Origin: Candidatus Dadabacteria bacterium RIFCSPHIGHO2_12_FULL_53_21
GTDB taxonomy: Bacteria; Desulfobacterota_D; UBA1144; Nemesobacterales; UBA2774
Assembly (NCBI GenBank): GCA_001775255.1
Contig: MFCJ01000155.1
Coordinates: 3,056 to 11,606, forward strand
Direction of reading: 5' to 3'
Length of the DNA: 8,551 bases
The notes beneath the pieces were generated by a model, which ran no database searches, was not told the DNA's origin, and was given only the letters and a program-made list of their open reading frames with translations. The translations under genes and the position numbers were made by a program. Numbering within the stretch: position 1 is the first letter of the stretch; each line of letters starts with the position of its first letter. Positions 1 through 6,814 of the stretch are shown piece by piece.

Positions 1-107
1 CTCGGGGCACGCCGGAAGAGGTCTCGGCGGCGGAAGGGTCGTACACGGGTCTCTACCTGAGAGGAGTGCTCGGCAGGAAGAAACCCCGGAGAAGGGGGAT
101 TAATTAA
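1..107 (+). CDS. uvrA: UvrA excinuclease subunit A, C-terminal end (partial)
   Basis: Only the last 34 codons are present, read from base 3 to the TAA at 105-107; the gene runs off the left edge. The translation contains GTPEEV, then SYTGLYL, and ends in a basic tail (GRKKPRRRGIN). A 'G-TPE-EV...S-T-x-x-L/F' ending is characteristic of UvrA, the ATP-binding damage-recognition subunit of UvrABC nucleotide excision repair, where this segment follows the second ABC ATPase domain. The catalytic parts are outside the window, so the call rests on a short tail. Similar GTPEE-V endings also occur in some other ABC ATPases, but the position of the stop after SYTGLYL fits UvrA best. The next gene starts 1 nt after the stop, suggesting one transcript with uppP. 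Confidence 0.8.
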   Translation, partial: RGTPEEVSAAEGSYTGLYLRGVLGRKKPRRRGIN

Positions 108-108
108 A

Positions 109-909
109 TTGGATCTGATACAGTCGATAATACTCGGGGCGATACAGGGGATAACGGAATTTTTCCCGATAAGCAGCACGGCCCACCTGGCGCTGCTCCC
201 TTGGTTCTTGTCCTGGAAAGACCAGGGCCTGCCCTTCAATGTGGCGCTCCATGTCGGGAGCCTCATCGCGATTATTTTTTATTTCTGGCGGGACTGGATT
301 CTGATAGGAAGAGATTTTTTAAAGAGCGTCGCCGAAAGGAGCTTCGAGGGTCGGCCTAGCGGTAAAATAGGTATGTTTTTGCTTATAGCTACTGTCCCGG
401 GGGCTTTATCGGGATTCCTTTTCGAAGAACAGGCGGCCGGGTTTCTCCGGAATCCCCTGTCTATCGCCTTTGCGCTTTCCGCTTTCGGACTGCTCCTCTA
501 TATCTCCGACAGGTTTTCTCGAAGGGATAAATCAGTCGAGGACATGAACCTGACGGACTGCATAATCATCGGCCTCGCTCAGGCGCTCGCGATCATTCCG
601 GGCGTCTCCCGCTCGGGGATCACGATCACGGGCGCGATGTTCAGGAACTTCAAGCGCGACGAGGCGGCCAGGTTTTCCTTTCTGCTCGCGGCCCCTCTCA
701 TAGCGGGCGCGGGAATATTCGAATCCCGTCACCTCGCGTACTCGGACGTCGTAAGCGTTCCGTTTATTGCGGGTTTTATCGCGTCCGCCGTTTTTGCATT
801 TCTCGCCATTAAATACCTGCTCAGATTCGTCAGGAAATCGAGCTACACGCTTTTCGTGATATACCGTTTGATACTCGCCGTGCTTATAGTTTTCATGTAC
901 TTGAAATAG
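109..909 (+). CDS. uppP: Undecaprenyl-diphosphatase UppP (BacA family)
   Basis: Integral membrane enzyme that dephosphorylates undecaprenyl diphosphate to undecaprenyl phosphate, recycling the lipid carrier for peptidoglycan and other envelope polymers; overproduction gives bacitracin resistance in known members. The 266 residues match the family's usual length. The first family signature is QGITEFFPISSTAH at residues 13-26, with the (E/Q)xxxE pair as Q13 and E17. The second is PGVSRSG at 164-170, carrying the catalytic-region Ser and Arg. The rest is a series of hydrophobic segments consistent with a polytopic membrane protein. The start is TTG at 109, supported by an AGAAGGGGGAT Shine-Dalgarno ending about 8 nt upstream; the motif lies so close to the N-terminus that a later start is impossible. 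It follows uvrA with a 1-nt gap, so the two are probably cotranscribed. Using TTG may lower translation. Confidence 0.95.
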   Translation: MDLIQSIILGAIQGITEFFPISSTAHLALLPWFLSWKDQGLPFNVALHVGSLIAIIFYFWRDWILIGRDFLKSVAERSFEGRPSGKIGMFLLIATVPGALSGFLFEEQAAGFLRNPLSIAFALSAFGLLLYISDRFSRRDKSVEDMNLTDCIIIGLAQALAIIPGVSRSGITITGAMFRNFKRDEAARFSFLLAAPLIAGAGIFESRHLAYSDVVSVPFIAGFIASAVFAFLAIKYLLRFVRKSSYTLFVIYRLILAVLIVFMYLK

Positions 910-971
910 ATTGTCCCCGCTGCAGAGCCTTAATACTTTCGAGCTTTCCCAGTCGTCCGGGGGATGTGAGC

Positions 972-1034
972 ATGCATCGTCTGTCCATTCTATTCTCACT
1001 CTTTATTCTTTACATCCCTGCTTATCGTAGCTAA
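972..1034 (+). CDS. Possible hydrophobic leader ORF upstream of the TldD-like gene
   Basis: A 20-codon ORF (ATG 972, TAA 1032-1034) encodes a mostly hydrophobic peptide beginning MHRLSILFSLFILYI. It has a G-rich Shine-Dalgarno (GGGGGAT, 959-965) about 6 nt before the ATG, similar to the G-rich sites before uppP and acs. Its stop lies 9 nt before the start of the tldD-like gene, in the same frame, and that gene has no Shine-Dalgarno of its own. This arrangement suggests a translated leader or coupling ORF. It could equally be an older N-terminus cut by a stop codon, or chance. No family is recognised. Confidence 0.3.
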   Translation: MHRLSILFSLFILYIPAYRS

Positions 1035-1043
1035 TCTTTTTCT

Positions 1044-2771
1044 ATGGTTAGAATTCGGAAGACGCGAAGCTTCATACCGTTTCTCTTTCTTTTATTGATA
1101 ATCGCTCCGCCTTTAGCGGGGGCGGCCGGGTCCGGCGAGCAGCAAGCTGAGCGGGGTGACATGGCCGTGCTCACCGCTATGCAGGACGAGCTCGAGCGGT
1201 CTCAGAAAAAACTCAAGCTCGAGGGCTATGAAGACCCCTATTTCATCAGCTATCAGATCAAGGACAACACTTTTTATAGTATCGACGGCAAGTACGGCGC
1301 GATCGTCTCATCGGACAAGAGCAGGATAAGGCGTCTTTTCGTCGACGTGCGAGTCGGGGATTACCGCTTCGATAATTCCATGAGAGGCAGGTCGGGCGGC
1401 GGCGTCCCGTTCGACGGGGCTTCCTCCGTGCCTCTCGATAACGATCCCTCGGCCATAAGGACTGTCCTCTGGCAGGTCACGGACTACGCATACAAAGAGG
1501 CTCTCGCGCAATATCTCAACAAAAAGGCCGTAAACGTGCAGGAGGTCAAGGCGGAGGACTTCGGAAGCTTTACGAAAGAGAAGACACGCGTTTTTTATGG
1601 CACCGAGCTTACCCTGTTGTTCGACCCCGCTAAGTGGGAGGAGACCGTCAGGGAGGTCTCTTCGATCTATAAGGATTATAAAGAGCTCCTAAATGCGGAC
1701 CTCGCGGTCACCGCTCAGAAGGAGACGGTCTACTTCATCAACACCGAGGGCACGCGCTATGTAAGGGACGAAATCCTCTACTCCATAGACGCCGAGGTTA
1801 CGGCGAGGGCCGACGACGGCAAGGTCATCGAGAACTACAGGAACCTCTACTACGTGGCGCCCGGAGATATCCCCCCGGTGGAGGAGCTCAAGAAGACGAT
1901 ACGTGAAATGGTCGAAGAGACCGTCAAGATGAGAAAGGCGGAGGTCCTCCCCCCGCTGAGCGTCCCCGCGCTCCTCGAGCCCGAGGCCGCGGGCGTCGTG
2001 TTCCACGAGGCCGTGGGGCACAGGCTCGAAGGTGAGAGACAGATCGACGACGACGAGGGGCAGACGTTCAAGGAGAAGGTAGGGAAGAAGATAATCCCCG
2101 ATTTCCTCTCAATCATAGACGACCCGTCGAAGAAGAGTTTTAACGGGACCCACCTCATGGGTTACTATCCGTTCGACGACCAGGGCGTGCCGGGCGAAAG
2201 GACCGTACTCGTCGAAAACGGCGTACTCAAGAGCTTCCTTATGTCCCGGACCCCTGTCGAAGGGTTCCGGAAATCAAACGGCCACGGGAGGGCGTCCTAC
2301 GGGCAGGCGCCCGTCGCGAGGATGAGCAATACCATAATCGAGTCCTCGAACGAATACCCGAAGGACAAGTTGAAGGCGCTTCTGATTGAAGAGGTAAAGC
2401 GTCAGAATAAACCCTTCGGCCTGATCATAAAGAGCATGAGAGGCGGAGAGACCAATACCTCCTCGTATAACTTTCAGGCCTTCAGGGGCACGCCGCTCGT
2501 CCTTTACAAGGTCGACCCCGAGACCGGCCGGGAGACCCCGGTGAGGGACATCGAGATCGTCGGGACGCCTATAGTTACGGTGAATAAAATCATCGCGACC
2601 GGGGATGACTATGCGGTATTCAACGGGTTCTGCGGGGCCGAGTCCGGCTACATCCCCGTCTCGACAGTCGCGCCCAGCATACTCGTCTCCGAGATGGAGT
2701 TCCAGCGCGAGTCGTCGCGGAAAGAAAAGCCGCCGCTCCTTCCGCCGCCCGCATTCGACACAGTGAAATAA
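1044..2771 (+). CDS. Exported TldD/PmbA-family metalloprotease
   Basis: Probable zinc metallopeptidase of the TldD/PmbA (modulator of DNA gyrase) family; cytoplasmic TldD-TldE degrades unfolded peptides and matures microcins. Here the protein starts with a basic n-region (MVRIRKTR), a hydrophobic stretch at about residues 10-24 and a likely signal peptidase site after Ala-Gly-Ala near 27, so it should act in the periplasm. The active-site helix is HEAVGH at 321-326 (HExxxH, zinc ligands plus Glu322), and the third ligand expected for TldD is Cys530 in FNGFCGAESGYIPV. The conserved GRASYGQ...ARMSNT segment lies between them. At 575 residues it is longer than cytoplasmic TldD (about 480), because of the signal peptide, an enlarged N-terminal domain and a proline-rich tail. 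ATG 1044 is the only workable start, since an in-frame TAA lies at 1032; there is no Shine-Dalgarno. No TldE/PmbA partner is in the window. Confidence 0.88.
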   Translation: MVRIRKTRSFIPFLFLLLIIAPPLAGAAGSGEQQAERGDMAVLTAMQDELERSQKKLKLEGYEDPYFISYQIKDNTFYSIDGKYGAIVSSDKSRIRRLFVDVRVGDYRFDNSMRGRSGGGVPFDGASSVPLDNDPSAIRTVLWQVTDYAYKEALAQYLNKKAVNVQEVKAEDFGSFTKEKTRVFYGTELTLLFDPAKWEETVREVSSIYKDYKELLNADLAVTAQKETVYFINTEGTRYVRDEILYSIDAEVTARADDGKVIENYRNLYYVAPGDIPPVEELKKTIREMVEETVKMRKAEVLPPLSVPALLEPEAAGVVFHEAVGHRLEGERQIDDDEGQTFKEKVGKKIIPDFLSIIDDPSKKSFNGTHLMGYYPFDDQGVPGERTVLVENGVLKSFLMSRTPVEGFRKSNGHGRASYGQAPVARMSNTIIESSNEYPKDKLKALLIEEVKRQNKPFGLIIKSMRGGETNTSSYNFQAFRGTPLVLYKVDPETGRETPVRDIEIVGTPIVTVNKIIATGDDYAVFNGFCGAESGYIPVSTVAPSILVSEMEFQRESSRKEKPPLLPPPAFDTVK

Positions 2772-2785
2772 GCGAGGGACTTTGA

Positions 2786-2869
2786 TTCCTCCTCTGCCTT
2801 ACCGCCGGGGCCTTTATCCTCATCGCTCTGATTATGAAGGGCATTAAGAGAGTGAAGCCGGGGAATTAA
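2786..2869 (+). pseudogene. Possible remnant of a small single-TM membrane protein
   Basis: Between the tldD-like gene and acs, one frame reads without interruption from an in-frame TGA (2783-2785) to a TAA at 2867-2869. It encodes FLLCLTAGAFILIALI followed by a basic tail (MKGIKRVKPGN), the typical look of a membrane helix plus positively charged end. Third codon positions are mostly G or C, as in the neighbouring real genes. No normal start codon precedes the helix. If the TGA were TGG (Trp) the frame would extend a few codons further upstream, but still without a standard start. It may be a decayed gene, a frameshifted one or a coincidence. It is not recognised as any family. Confidence 0.25.
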
Positions 2870-2903
2870 GAAAAGCCTCGCGGCACGCCATAAAAAAATA
2901 CTG

Positions 2904-2932
2904 TTCAAATCCCCGCCGAATTTTGTTAGTAT
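2904..2932 (+). promoter_or_regulatory. Candidate sigma-70-type promoter for acs
   Basis: TTCAAA at 2904-2909 and TAGTAT at 2927-2932 are separated by 17 nt, each matching 4 of 6 consensus bases. An overlapping TATAGA at 2930-2935 is an alternative -10. The position, about 40 nt before the acs start, is suitable. The match is weak and the true sigma factor preference of this organism is unknown. Confidence 0.25.
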
Positions 2933-2974
2933 AGAGTATCTTACTGCCTTTGTATTTCTCTTAAGGGGGTCAAT

Positions 2975-4930
2975 ATGGCTGACGTCGAAAAAACTATCGA
3001 GGACTTGCTTACCGAAGGCCGCACCTTTACACCCGGCAAAAAACTGAGAAAGAACGCCAACATAAAGAACGAGTCTGTTTATAAAAAAGCAGCCCGGGAC
3101 AGGGAAAAATTCTGGGCGAATTTCGCAAAAGAGCTCGACTGGTTCAAGAAATGGAGAAAAGTGCTCAAGTGGAAGGTCCCTCATTCCAAGTGGTTTATCG
3201 GCGGGAAGCTGAACGTCTCATACAACTGTCTCGACAGGCACATAAATACGGCGAGGAAGAATAAAGCGGCGATAATATGGGAGGCGGAATCGGGGGAGAG
3301 CGTTACTCTTACATACTGGGAGCTCTACAGGGAGGTAAATAAGTTCGCTAACGTGCTCAAGGCGCTCGGCGTCAACAGGGGAGACAGGATTACGATCTAC
3401 CTCCCGATGATCCCCGAGCTCGCAATCGCCATGCTCGCGTGCGCGAGGATAGGCGCCCCCCACAGCATCGTATTCGGAGGGTTCAGCGCGGAGAGCCTCA
3501 GGGACAGGATAAACGATTCCAAGGCGAGGGTGCTCATCACGTCTGACGGCGGTTATAGAAGGGGAGGGATAGTACCCCTCAAAAAGAATTCGGACGACGC
3601 GCTCACGGACACGCCGAGCATTGAAAAGGTCGTCGTCGTGAAAAGGGTCGGAGACAAAGCAGAAATCAAGATGAAAAAAGGAAGGGACGTCTGGTGGCAC
3701 GAGCTTATGGAGAAGGCGCACTCTTATTGCGAACCCGAGAGAATGGACAGCGAGGACATGCTCTTCATGCTCTATACGAGCGGGACCACCGGAAAGCCCA
3801 AGGGGATAGTCCACACGACGGGAGGCTATCTGGTCGGCGTTTACGCAACTATGAAATGGGTGTTCGACTTGAAGGAGGAGGACACGTACTGGTGCACCGC
3901 GGACATCGGGTGGGTGACCGGCCACAGCTATATTATCTACGGCCCTCTTGCTAACGGCGCCACTTCGCTAATGTACGAAGGCGCACCCGACTATCCGGAC
4001 ATCGGCAGGTTCTGGGCAATAGTGGAAAAATACCGTGTGAACATCTTCTACACCGCCCCTACGGCGATAAGGACGTTCATGAGATGGGGCGAGGAGTATC
4101 CGAAGAAATACGACCTCAGCTCGCTCCGCCTCCTGGGTTCTGTCGGCGAGCCGATAAACCCTGAGGCCTGGATGTGGTACTACATCAACATCGGCAACAG
4201 CAAGTGTCCTGTAGTCGATACCTGGTGGCAGACCGAGACGGGGTCGATACTCATTACCCCCCTGCCCGGCATCACCAAATTAAAACCGGGCTCGGCCACA
4301 AAGCCCTTTCCCGGTATACAGGCCGATATAGTCGATGAAAACGGGAAGACGATTAAGGAAGGCGCGGGGTACCTCGTGCTGAGGAACCCCTGGCCCTCCA
4401 TGCTGAGGACGATATACGGCGATCCGAAACGTTATGTCGATCAGTACTGGAGCAGGTTCCCCGGACTCTATTTCACGGGGGATGGGGCAAAGAGGGACAA
4501 GGACGGCTACTTCTGGCTCCTCGGACGCGTGGACGACGTGATGAACGTGGCGGGGCACAGGATAAGCACTATGGAAGTGGAGAGCGCCCTCGTCGATCAC
4601 CATTCGGTCGCCGAGGCCGCCGTAATAGGCAGGCACGACGAGCTCAAGGGACAGGCCATAGTCGCGTTCACCACGCTTAAGAAGAGTGCAAAGCACGATA
4701 AGGACATGATAGAAGAACTGAGGAACCATGTGGCTAAGAAAATAGGCGCGTTAGCGAAGCCGGACGAAATAATCTTTACGGCGGAGCTCCCGAAGACGAG
4801 GAGCGGGAAGATTATGAGGAGGCTCCTCAAGAATATCGCCGAAGGGGCCGTCCTCGGTGATACGACGACACTTGCCGACGCTACAGTCGTTCAGAGCCTC
4901 AAGGACCAGTACGAGCACCTTGAGGGCTAA
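2975..4930 (+). CDS. acs: Acetyl-CoA synthetase (AMP-forming)
   Basis: Converts acetate, ATP and CoA into acetyl-CoA through an acetyl-AMP intermediate in the cytoplasm, allowing acetate assimilation. The 651 residues equal the usual Acs length (about 650). Visible features in order are PHSIVFGGFSAESLRDRI, a classic Acs segment; the P-loop-like YTSGTTGKPKG at 267-277; the acyl-pocket region GWVTGHSY; DTWWQTETG with Trp417/418, the tryptophan that restricts the pocket to acetate in true Acs; the hinge GRVDDVMNVAGHR from 517; and the C-terminal PKTRSGKIMRR with catalytic Lys612, the lysine that is reversibly acetylated in characterised Acs proteins. ATG 2975 is preceded by a strong AAGGGGGT at 2963-2970. 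The gene appears to stand alone, converging on the DUF1232 gene with only 28 nt between stops. No acetyltransferase, deacetylase or acetate permease gene is visible nearby. Propionyl-CoA synthetase is less likely given the Trp and overall motifs. Confidence 0.96.
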   Translation: MADVEKTIEDLLTEGRTFTPGKKLRKNANIKNESVYKKAARDREKFWANFAKELDWFKKWRKVLKWKVPHSKWFIGGKLNVSYNCLDRHINTARKNKAAIIWEAESGESVTLTYWELYREVNKFANVLKALGVNRGDRITIYLPMIPELAIAMLACARIGAPHSIVFGGFSAESLRDRINDSKARVLITSDGGYRRGGIVPLKKNSDDALTDTPSIEKVVVVKRVGDKAEIKMKKGRDVWWHELMEKAHSYCEPERMDSEDMLFMLYTSGTTGKPKGIVHTTGGYLVGVYATMKWVFDLKEEDTYWCTADIGWVTGHSYIIYGPLANGATSLMYEGAPDYPDIGRFWAIVEKYRVNIFYTAPTAIRTFMRWGEEYPKKYDLSSLRLLGSVGEPINPEAWMWYYINIGNSKCPVVDTWWQTETGSILITPLPGITKLKPGSATKPFPGIQADIVDENGKTIKEGAGYLVLRNPWPSMLRTIYGDPKRYVDQYWSRFPGLYFTGDGAKRDKDGYFWLLGRVDDVMNVAGHRISTMEVESALVDHHSVAEAAVIGRHDELKGQAIVAFTTLKKSAKHDKDMIEELRNHVAKKIGALAKPDEIIFTAELPKTRSGKIMRRLLKNIAEGAVLGDTTTLADATVVQSLKDQYEHLEG

Positions 4931-4958
4931 ATAATCGCCGTAACTGATTACGAAGGGA

Positions 4959-5378
4959 TTAATCCGTGGTGTCCGGATGTGCTGCGTCGGTCTTATGATT
5001 CCTGAATTTTACTATATCGTTTTTCGCCGCCGCCAATACGAAACCTATCACGCTTGCGTCATCGAGAAGCCCCGCCGCGGGCAATATGTCGGGTATCGCG
5101 TCGAACGGGTTTACGAAGTAAATGACGGCCCCTGTCCCGAGGAGTAAAGTACTCCATGGTACTTCCCTGTACTCGCCGCGTGCCCAGGCCTTGAGAAGCT
5201 CGACGACCGTTGCAAGGTCGTTCTTTATGGACGCGATCCTGCCGCTGCTTGATTCTATTTTGGCGGATGCCGAGCCTATGAGGCTGAATAAGGCCCTCCT
5301 GTCGTTTAATAGAGTCCCGGCCTTTGTAACCGCTTCGAAAATATAGCGGTCCAGCCTGGTTTGTGAATTAATCTGCAT
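4959..5378 (-). CDS. DUF1232 (YkvA-like) small membrane protein
   Basis: A 139-residue protein of the DUF1232/YkvA family, whose biochemical role is unknown. The family signature is clear in the C-terminal half: YFVNPFDAIPDILP at about 87-100, followed by GLLDDASVIG at 103-112. The segment from about 76 to 118 is hydrophobic, consistent with one or two short membrane helices; the N-terminal 70 residues are amphipathic and charged. ATG at 5376-5378 is the annotated start; no good Shine-Dalgarno precedes it (AATCTCA), and no better start is evident. It lies 54 nt downstream of rpmB on the same strand, so it may be read from the rpmB promoter, though an AT-rich stretch just upstream (TATATTTAAT) could hold its own -10 element. 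It converges with acs with no recognisable terminator between them. Confidence 0.8.
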   Translation of the reverse strand: MQINSQTRLDRYIFEAVTKAGTLLNDRRALFSLIGSASAKIESSSGRIASIKNDLATVVELLKAWARGEYREVPWSTLLLGTGAVIYFVNPFDAIPDILPAAGLLDDASVIGFVLAAAKNDIVKFRNHKTDAAHPDTTD

Positions 5379-5432
5379 TGAGATTAAATATAATCAGAAC
5401 CGGTGTGAATTCCAGTATTGATTGATATGGAT

Positions 5433-5672
5433 TTAAAGCAGGTCCTTTATGGTGAGCCCGTTGTCCTTGAGGAATGCGGAAAGTCCCTTCTTGTTGATCG
5501 TCCGGAGGGCGCGCGTCGAAACCCTGATCCTGACATTCCGGTCGAGCTCGGAAACATAGACGTGCTTCCACTGGAGGTTCGGGTTCTGGCGGCGTTTCAC
5601 CTTGTTGTTGGCGTGTGAAACGTTGTTCCCCACGAGAGGGCTTTTTCCGGTTATCATGCATTTCTGAGACAT
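5433..5672 (-). CDS. rpmB: 50S ribosomal protein L28 (bL28)
   Basis: Structural protein of the large ribosomal subunit, 79 residues, typical for bL28. The opening MSQKCMITGKSPLVGNN, then SHANNKVKRRQNPNLQ, then VRIRVSTRALRTINKKG are the conserved blocks of this family. I chose ATG 5670-5672 because it gives the family's normal N-terminus and is preceded by GAGGTGA (5678-5684) with a 5-nt spacer. A GTG three codons upstream (5681) would lie inside that Shine-Dalgarno, so it is unlikely. In many bacteria rpmB is paired with rpmG (L33), but here it stands alone, followed by a DUF1232 gene. A good promoter candidate lies about 35 nt upstream. Confidence 0.96.
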   Translation of the reverse strand: MSQKCMITGKSPLVGNNVSHANNKVKRRQNPNLQWKHVYVSELDRNVRIRVSTRALRTINKKGLSAFLKDNGLTIKDLL

Positions 5673-5677
5673 CGCTA

Positions 5678-5684
5678 TCACCTC
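5678..5684 (-). promoter_or_regulatory. Shine-Dalgarno deciding the rpmB start
   Basis: Read on the minus strand this is GAGGTGA, 5 nt before ATG 5672. It overlaps the alternative GTG codon at 5681-5679, which argues against that longer start. Confidence 0.75.
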
Positions 5685-5708
5685 ATCTTTTCTGTCAGAA
5701 GAACATTA

Positions 5709-5736
5709 ATTATTCCACAGCAATAAATTTTGTAAA
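5709..5736 (-). promoter_or_regulatory. Candidate promoter of rpmB
   Basis: On the minus strand, TTTACA (bases 5736-5731, 5 of 6 matches to the -35 consensus) and AATAAT (5714-5709, 5 of 6 matches to the -10 consensus) are separated by 16 nt. Transcription would start near 5702, giving a leader of about 30 nt that carries the GAGGTGA site before the rpmB ATG. Confidence 0.5.
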
Positions 5737-5761
5737 CCCATGCCTGCTTTATATGTGCGGC

Positions 5762-5790
5762 TTCCGGTTCGACCCGGAGTTTTATATTTT
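5762..5790 (+). other. GC-rich hairpin followed by a T-rich tract
   Basis: TTCCGG (5762-5767) and CCGGAG (5774-5779) can pair over 6 positions (one G-T) around a 6-nt loop, followed directly by TTTTATATTTT. This has the form of an intrinsic terminator on the plus strand. However, no plus-strand gene lies upstream: rpmB and the exported protein are both on the minus strand. It may terminate stray or antisense transcription, or be chance. The rest of 5737-5899 contains only another small inverted repeat (AATCCG 5827-5832 with CGGATT 5841-5846) and no credible gene. Confidence 0.25.
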
Positions 5791-5899
5791 GAATGATAAA
5801 GAGGGGTTCCGCGAATAAATACCCTCAATCCGAGGTGAAGCGGATTAACAGATTTCGTCCGCGTAAAGGGGGGCTTGTTATACGCCACCTCAAATCGGC

Positions 5900-6706
5900 T
5901 CATTCCCTGACGACGCTGATATCCCTTTCCGCATTGTTAAACGCGCCTTCGACGACGTTCCCGTCTTTATCCAGAAGCTCGAGCTTTACTGCGTAATCCC
6001 CCGTCGTGAGCCCTGTCACATAGGCGGGAGCCCAGTCGGTAAGAATGATCGACGTGACTTCTCCCGTCGAATCCTTCTTCCTGATCGTGTATTTCGCTTT
6101 ATACCCGTCGGGGCCGAGCTCGACGTTGTTTAAATAAAAGTCGAGCATTACCTTATCGGCGCCGGGTCCGTCATATTTACCCTTGGGCCTGCTGTAGATA
6201 ATAGTCGGCTTCGATTTGTCGAGCATGAACTCCCCTTCTTTCTTCCCGACATAGAAATTGACGATGTCCGCAGCCTCGGGGGATTTCACGCTCTCGTGAT
6301 AGGAGCGGCTCGGAAATACCACGAGCGTATGGGGGCCTTCGCTGAGCGTCCCTATTTCGAACGGTTTCCCCGATTCGTAATCGGCTAAATAAGGATCGTT
6401 ATCCAGTATTATATGGGCATGCTGTCCCTGGGCGGAATTCATTATCTCCTTCGCCCTTTCGGTATCGGTCTGGACTCCGAGCTCGAAGTTCTCCACATCT
6501 ACAACGACGGAGACATTGGGGTCTTTGAGCACGTCTCCGTCTTTGAGTGAAGCGAACCGTGCTCTTGCCCCGGGGAAAGCCGGGGAGTTCGCGACGGCTT
6601 CGATCTTTATTTCGTCGCCGCCCGCTCCGGACGCTGCGGTTGTTTTGACTGCAGAGCCGATCAGAATAGCTGCAAAAAACAGTAAAATCAGGGAAAGTTT
6701 ATTCAT
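5900..6706 (-). CDS. Exported protein of unknown function, two beta-sandwich-like halves
   Basis: A 268-residue protein not assigned to a family with confidence. Residues 1-24 form a signal peptide (hydrophobic LILLFFAAILIGSAV, then a TTAA-type cleavage site); there is no lipobox cysteine, so a soluble periplasmic or secreted location is expected. The mature part looks all-beta. Residues 50-155 contain DGDVLKDPNVSVVVDV, then GQHAHIILDNDPY (His96, His98), then LSEGPHTLVVFPSRSYHES (His126, His137). The HxHxxxD...GxHTL pattern recalls DUF4399-like periplasmic Ig-like domains, but this is only a resemblance. Residues 165-268 look like a second similar domain, ending in LTTGDYAVKLELLDKDGN, which mirrors the LSEGPHTLVVF strand of the first. 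ATG 6706 has a strong AAGGAGT site 8 nt upstream (6715-6721). The gene is divergent from the Trm112-like gene and has no strong terminator before rpmB. Confidence 0.8.
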   Translation of the reverse strand: MNKLSLILLFFAAILIGSAVKTTAASGAGGDEIKIEAVANSPAFPGARARFASLKDGDVLKDPNVSVVVDVENFELGVQTDTERAKEIMNSAQGQHAHIILDNDPYLADYESGKPFEIGTLSEGPHTLVVFPSRSYHESVKSPEAADIVNFYVGKKEGEFMLDKSKPTIIYSRPKGKYDGPGADKVMLDFYLNNVELGPDGYKAKYTIRKKDSTGEVTSIILTDWAPAYVTGLTTGDYAVKLELLDKDGNVVEGAFNNAERDISVVRE

Positions 6707-6805
6707 GTTTTAATACTCCTTTTGCATTTGATCTCTATATATGTATTCTAATGAACCGGACGTTCGATACTAGTAAAATTTTATTTTAACCGCATCCGAC
6801 TGTCC

Positions 6806-6812
6806 GGAGTGA
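6806..6812 (+). promoter_or_regulatory. Shine-Dalgarno deciding the Trm112-like start
   Basis: GGAGTGA lies so that its GGAG core ends 5 nt before ATG 6815. The upstream in-frame GTG at 6809-6811 falls inside this site, so ATG 6815 is preferred. Confidence 0.65.
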
Positions 6813-6814
6813 CT

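Noticed and set aside
532..999. 155-codon minus-strand open frame opposite uppP
   Set aside because: The translation is rich in Arg, Glu and Asp as expected for the complement of a hydrophobic membrane-protein gene; uppP motifs are unmistakable on the other strand.
3218..3925. Long minus-strand open frame opposite acs
   Set aside because: It is a shadow of the acs codons, with arginine-rich, low-complexity translation and no recognisable domain; acs itself matches its family along the whole length.
4931..4970. GGATTAATCC palindrome (4956-4965) between acs and the DUF1232 gene as a bidirectional terminator
   Set aside because: The perfect palindrome leaves no loop, the stem is AT-rich and no T-run follows on either strand.
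5755..5782. GGTTCGACCC resembling a tRNA T-arm
   Set aside because: With TTCGACC as the 7-nt loop the T-stem mispairs (G opposite G), and no acceptor stem, anticodon arm or D-arm can be fitted around it on either strand. It is better explained as a simple hairpin.
6721..6808. AT-rich divergent spacer with possible -10 elements (TAGAAT on minus, TAAAAT at 6774-6779 on plus)
   Set aside because: Promoters are expected here, but no convincing -35 element at the right distance was found for either direction, so no specific site is annotated.
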